A stretch of DNA of 51,242 nucleotides. It comes from Alistipes sp. (GTDB lineage Bacteria > Bacteroidota > Bacteroidia > Bacteroidales > Rikenellaceae). The notes beneath the pieces were generated by a model. That model saw only the letters and a list, made by a program, of their open reading frames with translations. It searched no databases and was not told where the DNA came from. Below, in pieces: positions 17,200 through 25,520 of the stretch. The position numbers and the translations under genes were made by a program. The stretch's first letter is position 1; each line of letters starts with the position of its first letter. The DNA lies in NCBI GenBank assembly GCA_017474235.1, contig JAFVIB010000015.1, positions 1 through 51,242 of the forward strand. The letters are read 5' to 3'.

Positions 17200-18255
17200 A
17201 TGCTTGATATTAAGTCAAAGAAACCGTTGATTATTGCAGGTCCTTGCTCTGCCGAGACCGTAGAGCAGACCCTTGAGACTGCAAAAGCCCTTGCTGCATC
17301 AGGTAAGGTTGATATATTCCGTGCAGGTGTCTGGAAACCTCGTACAAAACCCGGAGGCTTCGAGGGTGTGGGTATTCCTGCGCTACCGTGGCTTGTTGAG
17401 GTGAAAAAGAGTACCGGTCTGCCTGTGGCTATCGAGGTGGCAAATGCCAAACATGTCGAGAGCGCGCTGGCTTTCGGTATAGATATGTTTTGGATTGGTG
17501 CGCGCACGACCTCAAATCCGTTTAGTGTTCAAGAGATTGCCGAGTCGCTGCGAGGAACAGATATTCCGGTGCTTGTTAAAAATCCGATGAATGCCGATGT
17601 GGAGCTGTGGAATGGCGCAGTTGAACGCCTTGCAAAGTGCGGCATTAAGCAGTTGGGTCTTATACATCGCGGATTTTCGGGCTATGGGTCAAGTCAGTAT
17701 CGTAATACTCCGATGTGGCACTTGGCTATCGAGATTCAGAAACGCCTTCCGGAGCTACCTATCTTCTGCGATCCGTCACATATCTGCGGTAATCGCGAAC
17801 TCCTCCTTGATGTCTCCCAGCAGGCTGCAGACCTTAACTTTGACGGTATTATGGTTGAGAGCCATATCTCTCCGCAGAGTGCTTGGTCAGATGCAAAGCA
17901 ACAGGTCACTCCGGCAGACCTTGTGGCGATGCTTGATACTATTATTTGGCGTGCCGAGGGGTCAGATTCGGTGGCTTATCAGACCTCGCTCGATGAGCTG
18001 CGTGGTGTTATCGACCGCCTTGATGATGAGATTCTTAACCTTATCTCAAAGCGTATGGAGGCAGCCGAGGGTATCGGTCGTATAAAGCGCGAGAATAATG
18101 TTATGATTCTCCAATCATCTCGTTGGAATCAGGTTGTCGAGCGCGTTCTTGCCCGCTCGGAGGAGCTGGGTCTGAGTCGTGATTTTCTAAATATTATCCT
18201 TGAGGCAATCCATATCGAGAGTATCAACAAGCAAAATCGCGTGATGCAGAAGTAG
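17200..18255 (+). CDS. DAHP synthase-chorismate mutase fusion
   Basis: Bifunctional enzyme of 351 residues. Residues 1-255 are a KDO8P-synthase-like (type I-beta) DAHP synthase: LIIAGPCSAET, FRAGVWKPRTKPGGFEG, IFCDPSHICGNR. Residues 263-351 are an AroQ-type chorismate mutase: LDELRGVIDRLDDEILNLISKR, with the usual Arg, Lys and Glu positions. It therefore supplies both the first step of the shikimate pathway and the prephenate used by PheA and TyrA. Relatives in Prevotella and Porphyromonas show allosteric coupling between the two domains, from memory. It starts 11 bp after tyrA and a strong terminator follows. Confidence 0.95.
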   Translation: MLDIKSKKPLIIAGPCSAETVEQTLETAKALAASGKVDIFRAGVWKPRTKPGGFEGVGIPALPWLVEVKKSTGLPVAIEVANAKHVESALAFGIDMFWIGARTTSNPFSVQEIAESLRGTDIPVLVKNPMNADVELWNGAVERLAKCGIKQLGLIHRGFSGYGSSQYRNTPMWHLAIEIQKRLPELPIFCDPSHICGNRELLLDVSQQAADLNFDGIMVESHISPQSAWSDAKQQVTPADLVAMLDTIIWRAEGSDSVAYQTSLDELRGVIDRLDDEILNLISKRMEAAEGIGRIKRENNVMILQSSRWNQVVERVLARSEELGLSRDFLNIILEAIHIESINKQNRVMQK

Positions 18256-18272
18256 AACACTCAATATACAGG

Positions 18273-18309
18273 TAGTGCGCTCAGACTCTTGTCCAGCGCA
18301 CTATTTTTT
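18273..18309 (+). terminator. Terminator of the Phe/Tyr operon
   Basis: TAGTGCGCT (18273-18281) pairs perfectly with AGCGCACTA (18295-18303), followed by six T's. It lies between this operon and the convergent M64 peptidase gene. Confidence 0.9.
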
Positions 18310-18313
18310 GTTG

Positions 18314-20968
18314 TTATCTTCTCAGAGAGACCTCCTTCCAACCCCCTTCAATAATAGTTGGAGGTGGAGTCAGCTCATATTGTCTAAGCACCATACAATG
18401 CTCTTGTGACGCCTGTTCTGCCGATGTCTTGCGATTAATGGCATCCCACGATACAAATGTCTCGTAGTTGTAGGTCCAATTTTCGCCATAAGCGAGTTTG
18501 TGAATACGATAATATATAGCCTCTCGACTCGGAGCATTAAATCCATCTCTATTATAGCGCATTATGGAGTTTTCTGTTGGTCGCCAAACGCCTGTCCAAT
18601 ATGTCGATCCGCCCTCAAAAGCACCTAAACCTTCGTACTGATAACGGCTGTCTGAGATGAACTTTGCCCAGTGGACTTTAGTAATATCCGGTGTAAAATC
18701 GACATTTTTCCACCAACCATAATTACTATATTGATTCTTTTTTGTCACTTGTTCATCAGCCGGAATATCTCCATTTGCTCTGTATGCATACTCGTCAGCA
18801 AGCTTAGCAAATCCATGACCACACGCTTCATGGTGTATAAGTTCTGCAAATGTCTCTGTTGTGGGGTCTGTTGAGACATAGGATATAGCTACGCCACTGC
18901 CATAGTCGTTTTGCCCTCTGCTATACCAATAACAATGCCCTGCAAAATGGTCGGAATTTAATATTACAATAATATTGGTTTGATCTATGCGTGGCTTACC
19001 TACCACCTTTTGAGCATAGGCTATTGCAAGGTCATTATCTCCATATATGCGAGTTCCTTCTCCGAAACGACAACTTATTGTAGTAACACCGATTCCGCAA
19101 CCCTCATTTGGTGAGACAACATTGACATAGTAGACATTGAATAGATTTTTGAAGCTCTTGTAAGGCTCTACAAGGAATATCTTCTCATAAGCACTTCTCA
19201 TAATTTGCTCGTAAGAACCGTTTGCAATTTGTCGATCCGAGAAACCATCGCCCATGATTACTATATCAATACCTTTACCGCTTGTAGCCTCTGCTAAAAG
19301 GGTACTTTTACCATCATATGAATAATCGGTCGAGGTATAGAATGGTAGATCTGTGTAGTTGAAAGAGTAGATATAGTTGTAGTATCTTGCCCAATCTGAC
19401 TCGTTACGATATTTGTCTAAGGCAAAATTAGGAACAGAGATTCTGAAACCTGTTTCTAATTGTGGGAATATATTTCCACTCAATTTTGGAGGCTCTAAAG
19501 CTCTGCAATAGATAAAGCTCAACTCATCACACTCTTTAAATGGATTCTTGTCTATATAACTGACATAAAAACCGATAGTTACGCTCTTTAGATTACTACA
19601 ACCGCTAAAGGCATAAGAGCCAATAGTGGTCAGATAATCATTTGTTGTTACCGATGTTAAGCTACTACAACCACTGAATGCATAGCTGCCGATTGAAGAT
19701 GCAGTGAGTGGAACTGTATATGTTTCCAACCCGCATCCAAGAGCAAAAGAGTGTAGAACTCCATCTATAATAAGACATCTCTTGTCTTCAGATGCGAACT
19801 TGCCATTAAACTCTTTTATACCGCTACAATGATAAAATGCGCTATCGCCTATTGAGGTCACGCTATCAGGAATAGAGATGCTTTTAATTTTGTTACAGTT
19901 AGAGAATGCAGACTCTCCGATATAGGTGACACTGTTGCCTATATCTATCTTGGTAAGGTTTGTAGAGCCACTAAAAGCCTCATTTCCGATAGATACTACA
20001 TCGTCGGGTATTCTATATTCTGTTATCCCTGCCGGTGCAAATGAACAGAGAGTGCCATTTGCAATAAGGCAACGCCCATCTTCGGAGGAAAATTTACCTC
20101 TGAATTCTGCAAGATTGCTACAATTATAGAAAGGATTGATACCGATAGATGTGATGCCGGTAGGGAGAGTTATGCTTGTAATATTATGACAATCTGCAAA
20201 TGCAAAATCTCCAATAGATGTCAAATCTCTGTCAAAAGTGATTACAAAACTATGAGCCAAATTATCCCACTTGTGAGATTGAATATTGGCTGCAAATAGA
20301 CCATAGTCGTTATAAAATTCGAGCTGTTTATTGTCGTTAGTGGTGTAGCGTATCTGATTATTTGGAATAGCTTGCACTATCTTAAAGCACCTCTTTATTA
20401 CTCGCTTACTGTTGTGGATAAAGATTATCAATTCACTATTATCGGAAATAGTGTTGCTTGCCCTAATCTCTATTGCACCACCCTTATCTACAGCCTTGAT
20501 GCCTTGAGAGATAACTATATCGACCGATATATCTCTGTAATAACTATCTATCTGATAGCCAAGCGTGTAAACGGAGTTTGGAGCAATTGCGATAGACTCT
20601 GTGTCAATGTCAAAACTAATCCCAATGGCAGCGGCTAAAGGTATAGAGATAGTGCTTCCGTTGAAAAATTCAAAATCGACCTGTTCACTGCCTACCGTAA
20701 CACTTTTTACAATGTCAGTAAGTGTCCCAACTGGATTATGCCCGTTATTGTATAGCTCTGCAATACGGATAGTATGTCCGCTTGTAAAGACTATATGATA
20801 TACATCTCCCATCTTTGCAATATCTGTAATATAGCTACCTGAGTTTGATGCATCCATTACAACTCTTGCAGCCTCTTGAGCATTGATATAATATGAGTTA
20901 TCATCCTCATACATTTCACAACTTGTAATACAGAGTAGAGCTATAATAGCAAAAAGGAGTCTTTTCAT
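18314..20968 (-). CDS. Lipoprotein with leucine-rich repeats and M64 metallopeptidase
   Basis: An 884-residue surface protein. The lipoprotein signal ends at the lipobox Cys17 (LLCITSC). An N-terminal beta-sandwich-like part (about 20-200) is followed by BspA-type LRR_5 repeats (about 235-500: IGDSAFYHCSGIKEF, IGSYAFSGCSSLTSV and similar). The C-terminal part (about 560-860) is an M64 (IgA-peptidase family) domain with GKGIDIVIMGDGFSDRQ and the zinc site HEACGHGFAKLADEY near residue 712. The likely role is proteolysis of host or glycoprotein substrates at the outer membrane, with the LRR part as binding module. It has its own promoter and sits downstream of the surface operon. The substrate is unknown. 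Confidence 0.9.
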   Translation of the reverse strand: MKRLLFAIIALLCITSCEMYEDDNSYYINAQEAARVVMDASNSGSYITDIAKMGDVYHIVFTSGHTIRIAELYNNGHNPVGTLTDIVKSVTVGSEQVDFEFFNGSTISIPLAAAIGISFDIDTESIAIAPNSVYTLGYQIDSYYRDISVDIVISQGIKAVDKGGAIEIRASNTISDNSELIIFIHNSKRVIKRCFKIVQAIPNNQIRYTTNDNKQLEFYNDYGLFAANIQSHKWDNLAHSFVITFDRDLTSIGDFAFADCHNITSITLPTGITSIGINPFYNCSNLAEFRGKFSSEDGRCLIANGTLCSFAPAGITEYRIPDDVVSIGNEAFSGSTNLTKIDIGNSVTYIGESAFSNCNKIKSISIPDSVTSIGDSAFYHCSGIKEFNGKFASEDKRCLIIDGVLHSFALGCGLETYTVPLTASSIGSYAFSGCSSLTSVTTNDYLTTIGSYAFSGCSNLKSVTIGFYVSYIDKNPFKECDELSFIYCRALEPPKLSGNIFPQLETGFRISVPNFALDKYRNESDWARYYNYIYSFNYTDLPFYTSTDYSYDGKSTLLAEATSGKGIDIVIMGDGFSDRQIANGSYEQIMRSAYEKIFLVEPYKSFKNLFNVYYVNVVSPNEGCGIGVTTISCRFGEGTRIYGDNDLAIAYAQKVVGKPRIDQTNIIVILNSDHFAGHCYWYSRGQNDYGSGVAISYVSTDPTTETFAELIHHEACGHGFAKLADEYAYRANGDIPADEQVTKKNQYSNYGWWKNVDFTPDITKVHWAKFISDSRYQYEGLGAFEGGSTYWTGVWRPTENSIMRYNRDGFNAPSREAIYYRIHKLAYGENWTYNYETFVSWDAINRKTSAEQASQEHCMVLRQYELTPPPTIIEGGWKEVSLRR

Positions 20969-20994
20969 AAAGCAAAATTTCGAAGTTTACTCTA

Positions 20995-21026
20995 CAAAAT
21001 TAGATAAAGTTTTACAAATAGTCAAT
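20995..21026 (-). promoter_or_regulatory. Promoter of the M64 lipoprotein gene
   Basis: On the minus strand TAATTTTG (21002-20995) is an exact -7 match, with ATTG about 20 bp upstream as a weak -33. It lies 27 bases before the gene start. Confidence 0.55.
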
Positions 21027-21044
21027 ACTTGCCAGTATATAATT

Positions 21045-21076
21045 AAAAATCCACCATGACCGTTCACAGTGGATTT
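21045..21076 (-). terminator. Terminator of the surface-lipoprotein operon
   Basis: AAATCCAC (21047-21054) pairs with GTGGATTT (21069-21076). On the minus strand the hairpin is followed by a T-rich run. It lies 11 bases past the stop of the HD-domain gene. The loop is long (14 nt). Confidence 0.6.
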
Positions 21077-21086
21077 ATATTGGTTT

Positions 21087-21713
21087 TTAATGCGTCTCCT
21101 CGGTAAATATTTGGTTGAAGATGCGGCGTAAGGCGGTTTTGTCTGCGGCTATGGCTTGCAGTTCTTTGAGCCGAGCAGCATTATCGGAGTGGGGTATCCA
21201 CAGCTTTAGGTAGCCATTTGTGCCGTACTTCTCTTCGAGGTGGTCGCAACATCTGTCGAAGTGTTCGTCGGCGGTAAGAGTAGGGTAGTGGCGAAGTCCA
21301 AACTGCACCGTGCGGCGGATGACGGTCATCGGCTCGATACATCTGTCCGCCTCGGCAACAATGCACCCATATATCGTTCTGGGAGCACTCTTAGATGATG
21401 CACGATGGTCTTCGACTGCCTCGCACATAGTTACGATTTGCGCAGTTGTAAAGTGCTTTGTGATAAAAGGGTCGGCGGCAAGAATTTTGGCTGACGAGAG
21501 GTGGTGAAATTCGCGTCCGTCGGCAAGTCCCGTGTCGTGAAATGCTGCAATAGCATAGACCATATCAATATCAATATCGTAGTGTGCGGCAAGTTGCAGA
21601 CTTTGAGCGATAACCTGATTGGCATGGTCGATATTATGAGCCTTATCAAAAGAGAGGTAGAGCGGAAGGATATTCCGCTCTACATACTCTTGAAGTTCTC
21701 TACTGATAGTCAT
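21087..21713 (-). CDS. HD-domain hydrolase-like protein
   Basis: A 208-residue soluble protein with an HD phosphohydrolase signature: KAHNIDHANQV (first His), AAFHDTGLADGREFHHLSS (the HD pair) and a later EDHRASSKSAPRTIYGCIVAEADR. It resembles small HD proteins annotated as phosphohydrolases acting on nucleotides or similar compounds, but the substrate is unknown. A TTG at 21725 is possible, but the ATG at 21713 is preferred. It overlaps the end of the upstream PCMD gene by 14 bp, so it is cotranscribed with surface lipoproteins. A cytosolic enzyme in that position is odd. Confidence 0.85.
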   Translation of the reverse strand: MTISRELQEYVERNILPLYLSFDKAHNIDHANQVIAQSLQLAAHYDIDIDMVYAIAAFHDTGLADGREFHHLSSAKILAADPFITKHFTTAQIVTMCEAVEDHRASSKSAPRTIYGCIVAEADRCIEPMTVIRRTVQFGLRHYPTLTADEHFDRCCDHLEEKYGTNGYLKLWIPHSDNAARLKELQAIAADKTALRRIFNQIFTEETH

Positions 21714-23310
21714 ATAGCAGTTCAAAGTCGTCTAACCACATTATTGAGCCTGTACTGCCGACAAAGTAGTCGCCATAGCTTGAACCGGATGCGACGATAA
21801 TGATATGAGTCGGCGTGCGCTCAAAGTCGCGGTACTTAAGTTCAATGGTAAACTCCTGCCAATCGACACTCTCGTTGTATATCACCTCTCCATAGGCAAT
21901 AATGCCGGCATTAGAGGAGTTGAAGAATGTAGATTCGTCGCGGGTGTCGATAAGTACCGGAGACTCAGGATTACCGCCATAGACATTGTAGTCCCAATCT
22001 CCCAACGCAATATAGATGCTACCCTTGTCAGGCTCGCCTATACCCGGGATTTTGGCGTTTGTACCCGAAGGGTAACAGTCAATGACGCCTCGGTTATACT
22101 TTACCCAACCCTTTAACGCTGTTGGGCGATGTGTAAACATTCGACCGAAGGCTACAAGACCGTGAGTACCGACAATGCGGTCGAAGGAGCCGGTGAAGTA
22201 GTTTCCTGCGGCAAACTTGCCGATACCCATGACAGACGCTTTCTGCGACCAAAGCTGTGCGCAAGTACCACTCTTGCCCGGAGCAAGATGTTCGGTATCT
22301 GGCGATGTAAGGTTAATGCCGGCAATCTTTGATGCAGGGTTTCCTGTACCCCACCAAGCACTCTGCTCATTCATATATGGGTAATATACGCCATCGCTAA
22401 AGCTCCACTCCTCAAAGCCTGCATTTGGCAGAGGTGCAGCGTCGGTAGTAGTTACGGTGACAACATTTGAACACTGCTCTGCTCCGTCGGAGATAGCGTA
22501 TCCGATAATCTCATACTCTGTCTGCTGCTCAAGGTGGCGCAGGGCAAGCTCGATAGTTCCACCCTGCGAAGTGAACCAACTCTGCTCTGCCTCAAGCCAC
22601 TCTTCGCTGCCACTTTTGCGATAGCGAACACCTGTCTGCGCACCGTCAAGGCCTATAGCCTTAAGCCATACAACATTTGCACCCGCAACAACGCGGTTAA
22701 ACTCGATTTGCACCTCCTTTGGCTCAACTATAAGTCGCCAAATATCACGACGACCAAAGGCTGTGACAATAGCCGTCTGCATATGGTTGGCATTGTCAAA
22801 ATTGCGCAGTGCCGAGGCATCAGGATAGTCATACTCAGGCTTTGGACCAAAGCGTAGAGAGGTTACTGTAACCGTGTCAAGACCGAAGTCTGAACGACGA
22901 TATACAGTTGCCTTATGTCTGTCCAAATCCCAAATAGTCTCGCCAATCTGACCGGCAACGCTGAACTTGCGCTCGATAGTCTGACTTGCAGTGATTACCC
23001 ACTCATAGTCCTGATAGAGCGACAGAGTCACACGCTGCGGGTATCGCATATCGAAAGAGCCGACCATCTCGCGAGAGAGGGTAGTGTTTTCGCTACATTC
23101 AAAACGGATAATGTTTACATTCTGAATATCTACATTCTCTGCAAGGGTAAAAGATACCGTGCGATTTATGCGGTCGATTGTCGGCTCGCCAACAGCACCC
23201 TCAACCTCGATATCGAGAACCTCCAACTCCACAATCGGATATGGAATATCGTTCTCTATACAGGAACTGAGTGCCAGCAGGGCTGATATAATAGTTATAA
23301 AACGCTTCAT
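21700..23310 (-). CDS. PCMD-domain surface lipoprotein
   Basis: A 536-residue lipoprotein (signal ALLALSSC, Cys17). Residues about 25-110 and 120-200 look like Ig-like modules, about 200-290 fibronectin-like, and the C-terminal 250 residues form a PCMD (putative carbohydrate metabolism domain, PF13201) unit that opens NAGFEEWS and closes GSSYGDYFVGSTGSIMWLDDFEL. The segment MGIGKFAAGNYFTGSFD is nearly identical to MGIGKFAAGNLFVGRF in the larger PCMD protein of the same operon, so the two are paralogues. Such domains are jelly-roll-like and are suspected to bind glycans. The exact ligand is unknown. Confidence 0.88.
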   Translation of the reverse strand: MKRFITIISALLALSSCIENDIPYPIVELEVLDIEVEGAVGEPTIDRINRTVSFTLAENVDIQNVNIIRFECSENTTLSREMVGSFDMRYPQRVTLSLYQDYEWVITASQTIERKFSVAGQIGETIWDLDRHKATVYRRSDFGLDTVTVTSLRFGPKPEYDYPDASALRNFDNANHMQTAIVTAFGRRDIWRLIVEPKEVQIEFNRVVAGANVVWLKAIGLDGAQTGVRYRKSGSEEWLEAEQSWFTSQGGTIELALRHLEQQTEYEIIGYAISDGAEQCSNVVTVTTTDAAPLPNAGFEEWSFSDGVYYPYMNEQSAWWGTGNPASKIAGINLTSPDTEHLAPGKSGTCAQLWSQKASVMGIGKFAAGNYFTGSFDRIVGTHGLVAFGRMFTHRPTALKGWVKYNRGVIDCYPSGTNAKIPGIGEPDKGSIYIALGDWDYNVYGGNPESPVLIDTRDESTFFNSSNAGIIAYGEVIYNESVDWQEFTIELKYRDFERTPTHIIIVASGSSYGDYFVGSTGSIMWLDDFELLYDYQ

Positions 23311-24650
23311 TACTTATCCTTTTTCTTATTCCACAGATGGATATTGACACCGATGTTTATCTGGGCAAGATTTAGTCCGAAGCGGAGCTTTGAGAAGTCA
23401 CGCTTACCGGTAAAATTACCATCGGCATCCATCTGCTTGATGTGCTTGTACTGCAAACCGCCCATACCGAAAGAGAGGGATGCACATACATTCGGGAAGA
23501 TATATACAGCAACGCCCGGTGCAAATGAGATGGCTGCATTGTAGCTATGTGCAACATTCGATGTCACACTCTCGCCACTGCTAAAGTCAAATCGAGACTC
23601 AGAGAAACCTCCTGACAGCTCCCACTCGGCAAAGAGTCCAAAACGACCCTTGCGGTCAATCGACATATATGAACGATGGTATATCGCAGCAGTATAACCT
23701 CGGCTGCTGTAACCAAGACCTCCAAGCGAAAGGCTTATATCGTTTGCCTCGCCAAGGTTTAGCCCTGCATTGCCAAGATTGCCGTTAGTGTACGAATAAC
23801 CCAAGCGCACACCGATAGCATTGTTGTCGCGATAGAAAAATCCGTAGTGTGGCTTGATTGTAAACATCTGACCGTTGAGATCTATATTGTCTATAATCAG
23901 ACCAATGTCACTATCTTCACTATCTACCGTGCCGTATGATACGGTAAGACCCATCATCGACTCGCCCTTGAATACAAACTTGTTGCTGTTTATCTGACGG
24001 TCAATGCGCGGTGCGCGTGGCACTTTCGCCTTTGGCTCACTCTTTACCGTTGGCTCACTCTTCGCTTTAGCCTCATTTTTTACTTTAGGCTCACTCTTTA
24101 CCTTCGGCTCGTTTTTCACCTTTGGCAACGCATTAACCTCAACTTTTGCAGCCTTCTGTACCTTCGCAGGCTTCTGCTTAGGCTCTGCCTTTACCTTTTC
24201 CACCCTTGGTGCAGGGGCAGTTTTAACCTTTTCTGCCTTTGGCGCAGGAGCGGTCTTGACTTTTTCCGCTTTTGGTGCAGGGGCAGCCTTGACTTTCTCT
24301 GCTTTCGGCGCAGGAGTGGTCTTTACTTTCTCAGCCTTCGGCGCAGGAGCGGTCTTGACTTTCTCTGCCTTTGGCGCAGGAGTGGTCTTTACTTTTTCTG
24401 CCTTTGGTGCAGGAGTGCTCTTGACTTTTTCTGCTTTCGGTGCAGGAGTGGTCTTGACCTTCTCCACCTTTGGTGCAGGAGCAGCCTTTGCCTTATCGTT
24501 AGGATTCTCTACTTTTTTGCTGTTAAGAGCCTTTTTAGCCTCTGCACGCATCTCTTTGGCAGCCTTTTTATCTGCCTTAGTAGTATTGTTTTGCGCATAT
24601 CCTGTGCATACGGCGCAAATCAAAAGCAATATTGTTAGAAACTTCTTCAT
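23310..24650 (-). CDS. Outer-membrane barrel with Lys/Ala/Pro tandem repeats
   Basis: A 446-residue protein with signal peptide (MKKFLTILLLICAVCTGYAQ). Residues 57-155 are nine tandem 11-residue repeats of the type TPAPKAEKVKT, followed (about 177-210) by five-residue repeats of the KVKSEP type, so the first half is a long basic, proline-rich segment. Residues about 225-446 are a beta-barrel-like domain of alternating strands ending NKKKDK, related to the neighbouring barrel (shared DNIDLNGQMFTIKPHYGF / NNIDSKGFSFKVSPMVGY). The basic linker may cross the periplasm and bind peptidoglycan or other anionic polymer, which is inference. It overlaps the PCMD gene by one base. Confidence 0.85.
   Translation of the reverse strand: MKKFLTILLLICAVCTGYAQNNTTKADKKAAKEMRAEAKKALNSKKVENPNDKAKAAPAPKVEKVKTTPAPKAEKVKSTPAPKAEKVKTTPAPKAEKVKTAPAPKAEKVKTTPAPKAEKVKAAPAPKAEKVKTAPAPKAEKVKTAPAPRVEKVKAEPKQKPAKVQKAAKVEVNALPKVKNEPKVKSEPKVKNEAKAKSEPTVKSEPKAKVPRAPRIDRQINSNKFVFKGESMMGLTVSYGTVDSEDSDIGLIIDNIDLNGQMFTIKPHYGFFYRDNNAIGVRLGYSYTNGNLGNAGLNLGEANDISLSLGGLGYSSRGYTAAIYHRSYMSIDRKGRFGLFAEWELSGGFSESRFDFSSGESVTSNVAHSYNAAISFAPGVAVYIFPNVCASLSFGMGGLQYKHIKQMDADGNFTGKRDFSKLRFGLNLAQINIGVNIHLWNKKKDK
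24186..24482 (-). repeat. Nine tandem 33-bp coding repeats
   Basis: Nine in-frame 33-bp units encode the 11-residue APAPKAEKVKT-type repeat. The units differ mainly at third positions and at the Thr/Ala/Ser before PAP. Such arrays often vary in copy number between strains. Confidence 0.92.
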
Positions 24651-24662
24651 TGTACCGATTTT

Positions 24663-25466
24663 TTATAGATAAAACGCAAATCCCAATCCTATCGAGAGGA
24701 TATTGACCTTAAAATTCATCATACTTGACGATGTTTCGCCCGTAGTAACCTGATTGTGTACCTGCTTGGTGTGAGAGTAACCCAAACCGAGGATTCCGAT
24801 ATTAAGCTCCAAAGCAATATTATTTGTCATAAAAGCCACGACACCCGGGTTTGCACCCAAAGAGATGTCAAAACCGCGTGAGAATGTTCCTCGGATAGGC
24901 GAGCCCTCGGCAAATTTAGACTGCGAGCCGCCCACAGCGAGCTGGAACTCGGCAAACAGACCTATTCGCTTTGTCTGTCCAAGCGGAATATATTGACGCC
25001 AAATAAGTGCTCCATTATATGCGTGCTTGAGCATATAGTAGTAATCTACGCTCAAGTTGAGCGCAGCATCCCCCTCGCCCATATTGAGCGAAGCAGAGTC
25101 CATTACAAGGTGTGAACGGCTATAAGCTCCACGAGCTCCGATAATAGAGTTCGGGGTTATAGCGTAACCAACCATAGGACTTACCTTAAAAGAGAAACCT
25201 TTTGAGTCAATATTATTGATTATCAGAAACTTATAATCAGAGTTCGTATGAGTGGAGTAGGTCACACTTCCCCCAAATACCCACTGTCCTTTAGGGACAA
25301 TTTCAGTCTTTAGGTTTGATAGACCTCGATTTTTGCGCTGTTCGCTACGGCTGATTGTCTGCCTATTGCCCTTCTCGATAGATAGCGAGTCGATGCTCTG
25401 GGCGTTAGCACCCAGGCAGAAGGCAACCATAGCGGATAGAACAGCTAATCTTTTGTATAGATACAT
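24663..25466 (-). CDS. Outer-membrane beta-barrel protein
   Basis: A 267-residue protein with signal peptide MYLYKRLAVLSAMVAFCLGANAQ and about eight to ten amphipathic strands (WVFGGSVTYST, FKVSPMVGYAIT, IGLFAEFQLAVGG, INILSIGLGFAFYL-like ending). It has no long repeat and is a paralogue of the downstream barrel with the Lys/Pro segment. A longer reading start (25499) adds an unlikely extension, so the ATG at 25466 is chosen because it begins the signal peptide. It is probably an outer-membrane partner for the lipoproteins of the operon. Confidence 0.82.
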   Translation of the reverse strand: MYLYKRLAVLSAMVAFCLGANAQSIDSLSIEKGNRQTISRSEQRKNRGLSNLKTEIVPKGQWVFGGSVTYSTHTNSDYKFLIINNIDSKGFSFKVSPMVGYAITPNSIIGARGAYSRSHLVMDSASLNMGEGDAALNLSVDYYYMLKHAYNGALIWRQYIPLGQTKRIGLFAEFQLAVGGSQSKFAEGSPIRGTFSRGFDISLGANPGVVAFMTNNIALELNIGILGLGYSHTKQVHNQVTTGETSSSMMNFKVNILSIGLGFAFYL

Positions 25467-25520
25467 TCTACAATTTGTTGTTAAACCGGCTCCCTGCATA
25501 GAGAGCCGGATCTATTTTGT

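Noticed and set aside
24004-24672. Open frame of 222 codons on the plus strand with FTFSAFGAGVV-type repeats
   Set aside because: It is the antisense reading of the Lys/Ala/Pro repeat gene on the minus strand. The repetition comes from the 33-bp coding array and there is no promoter or homologous family.
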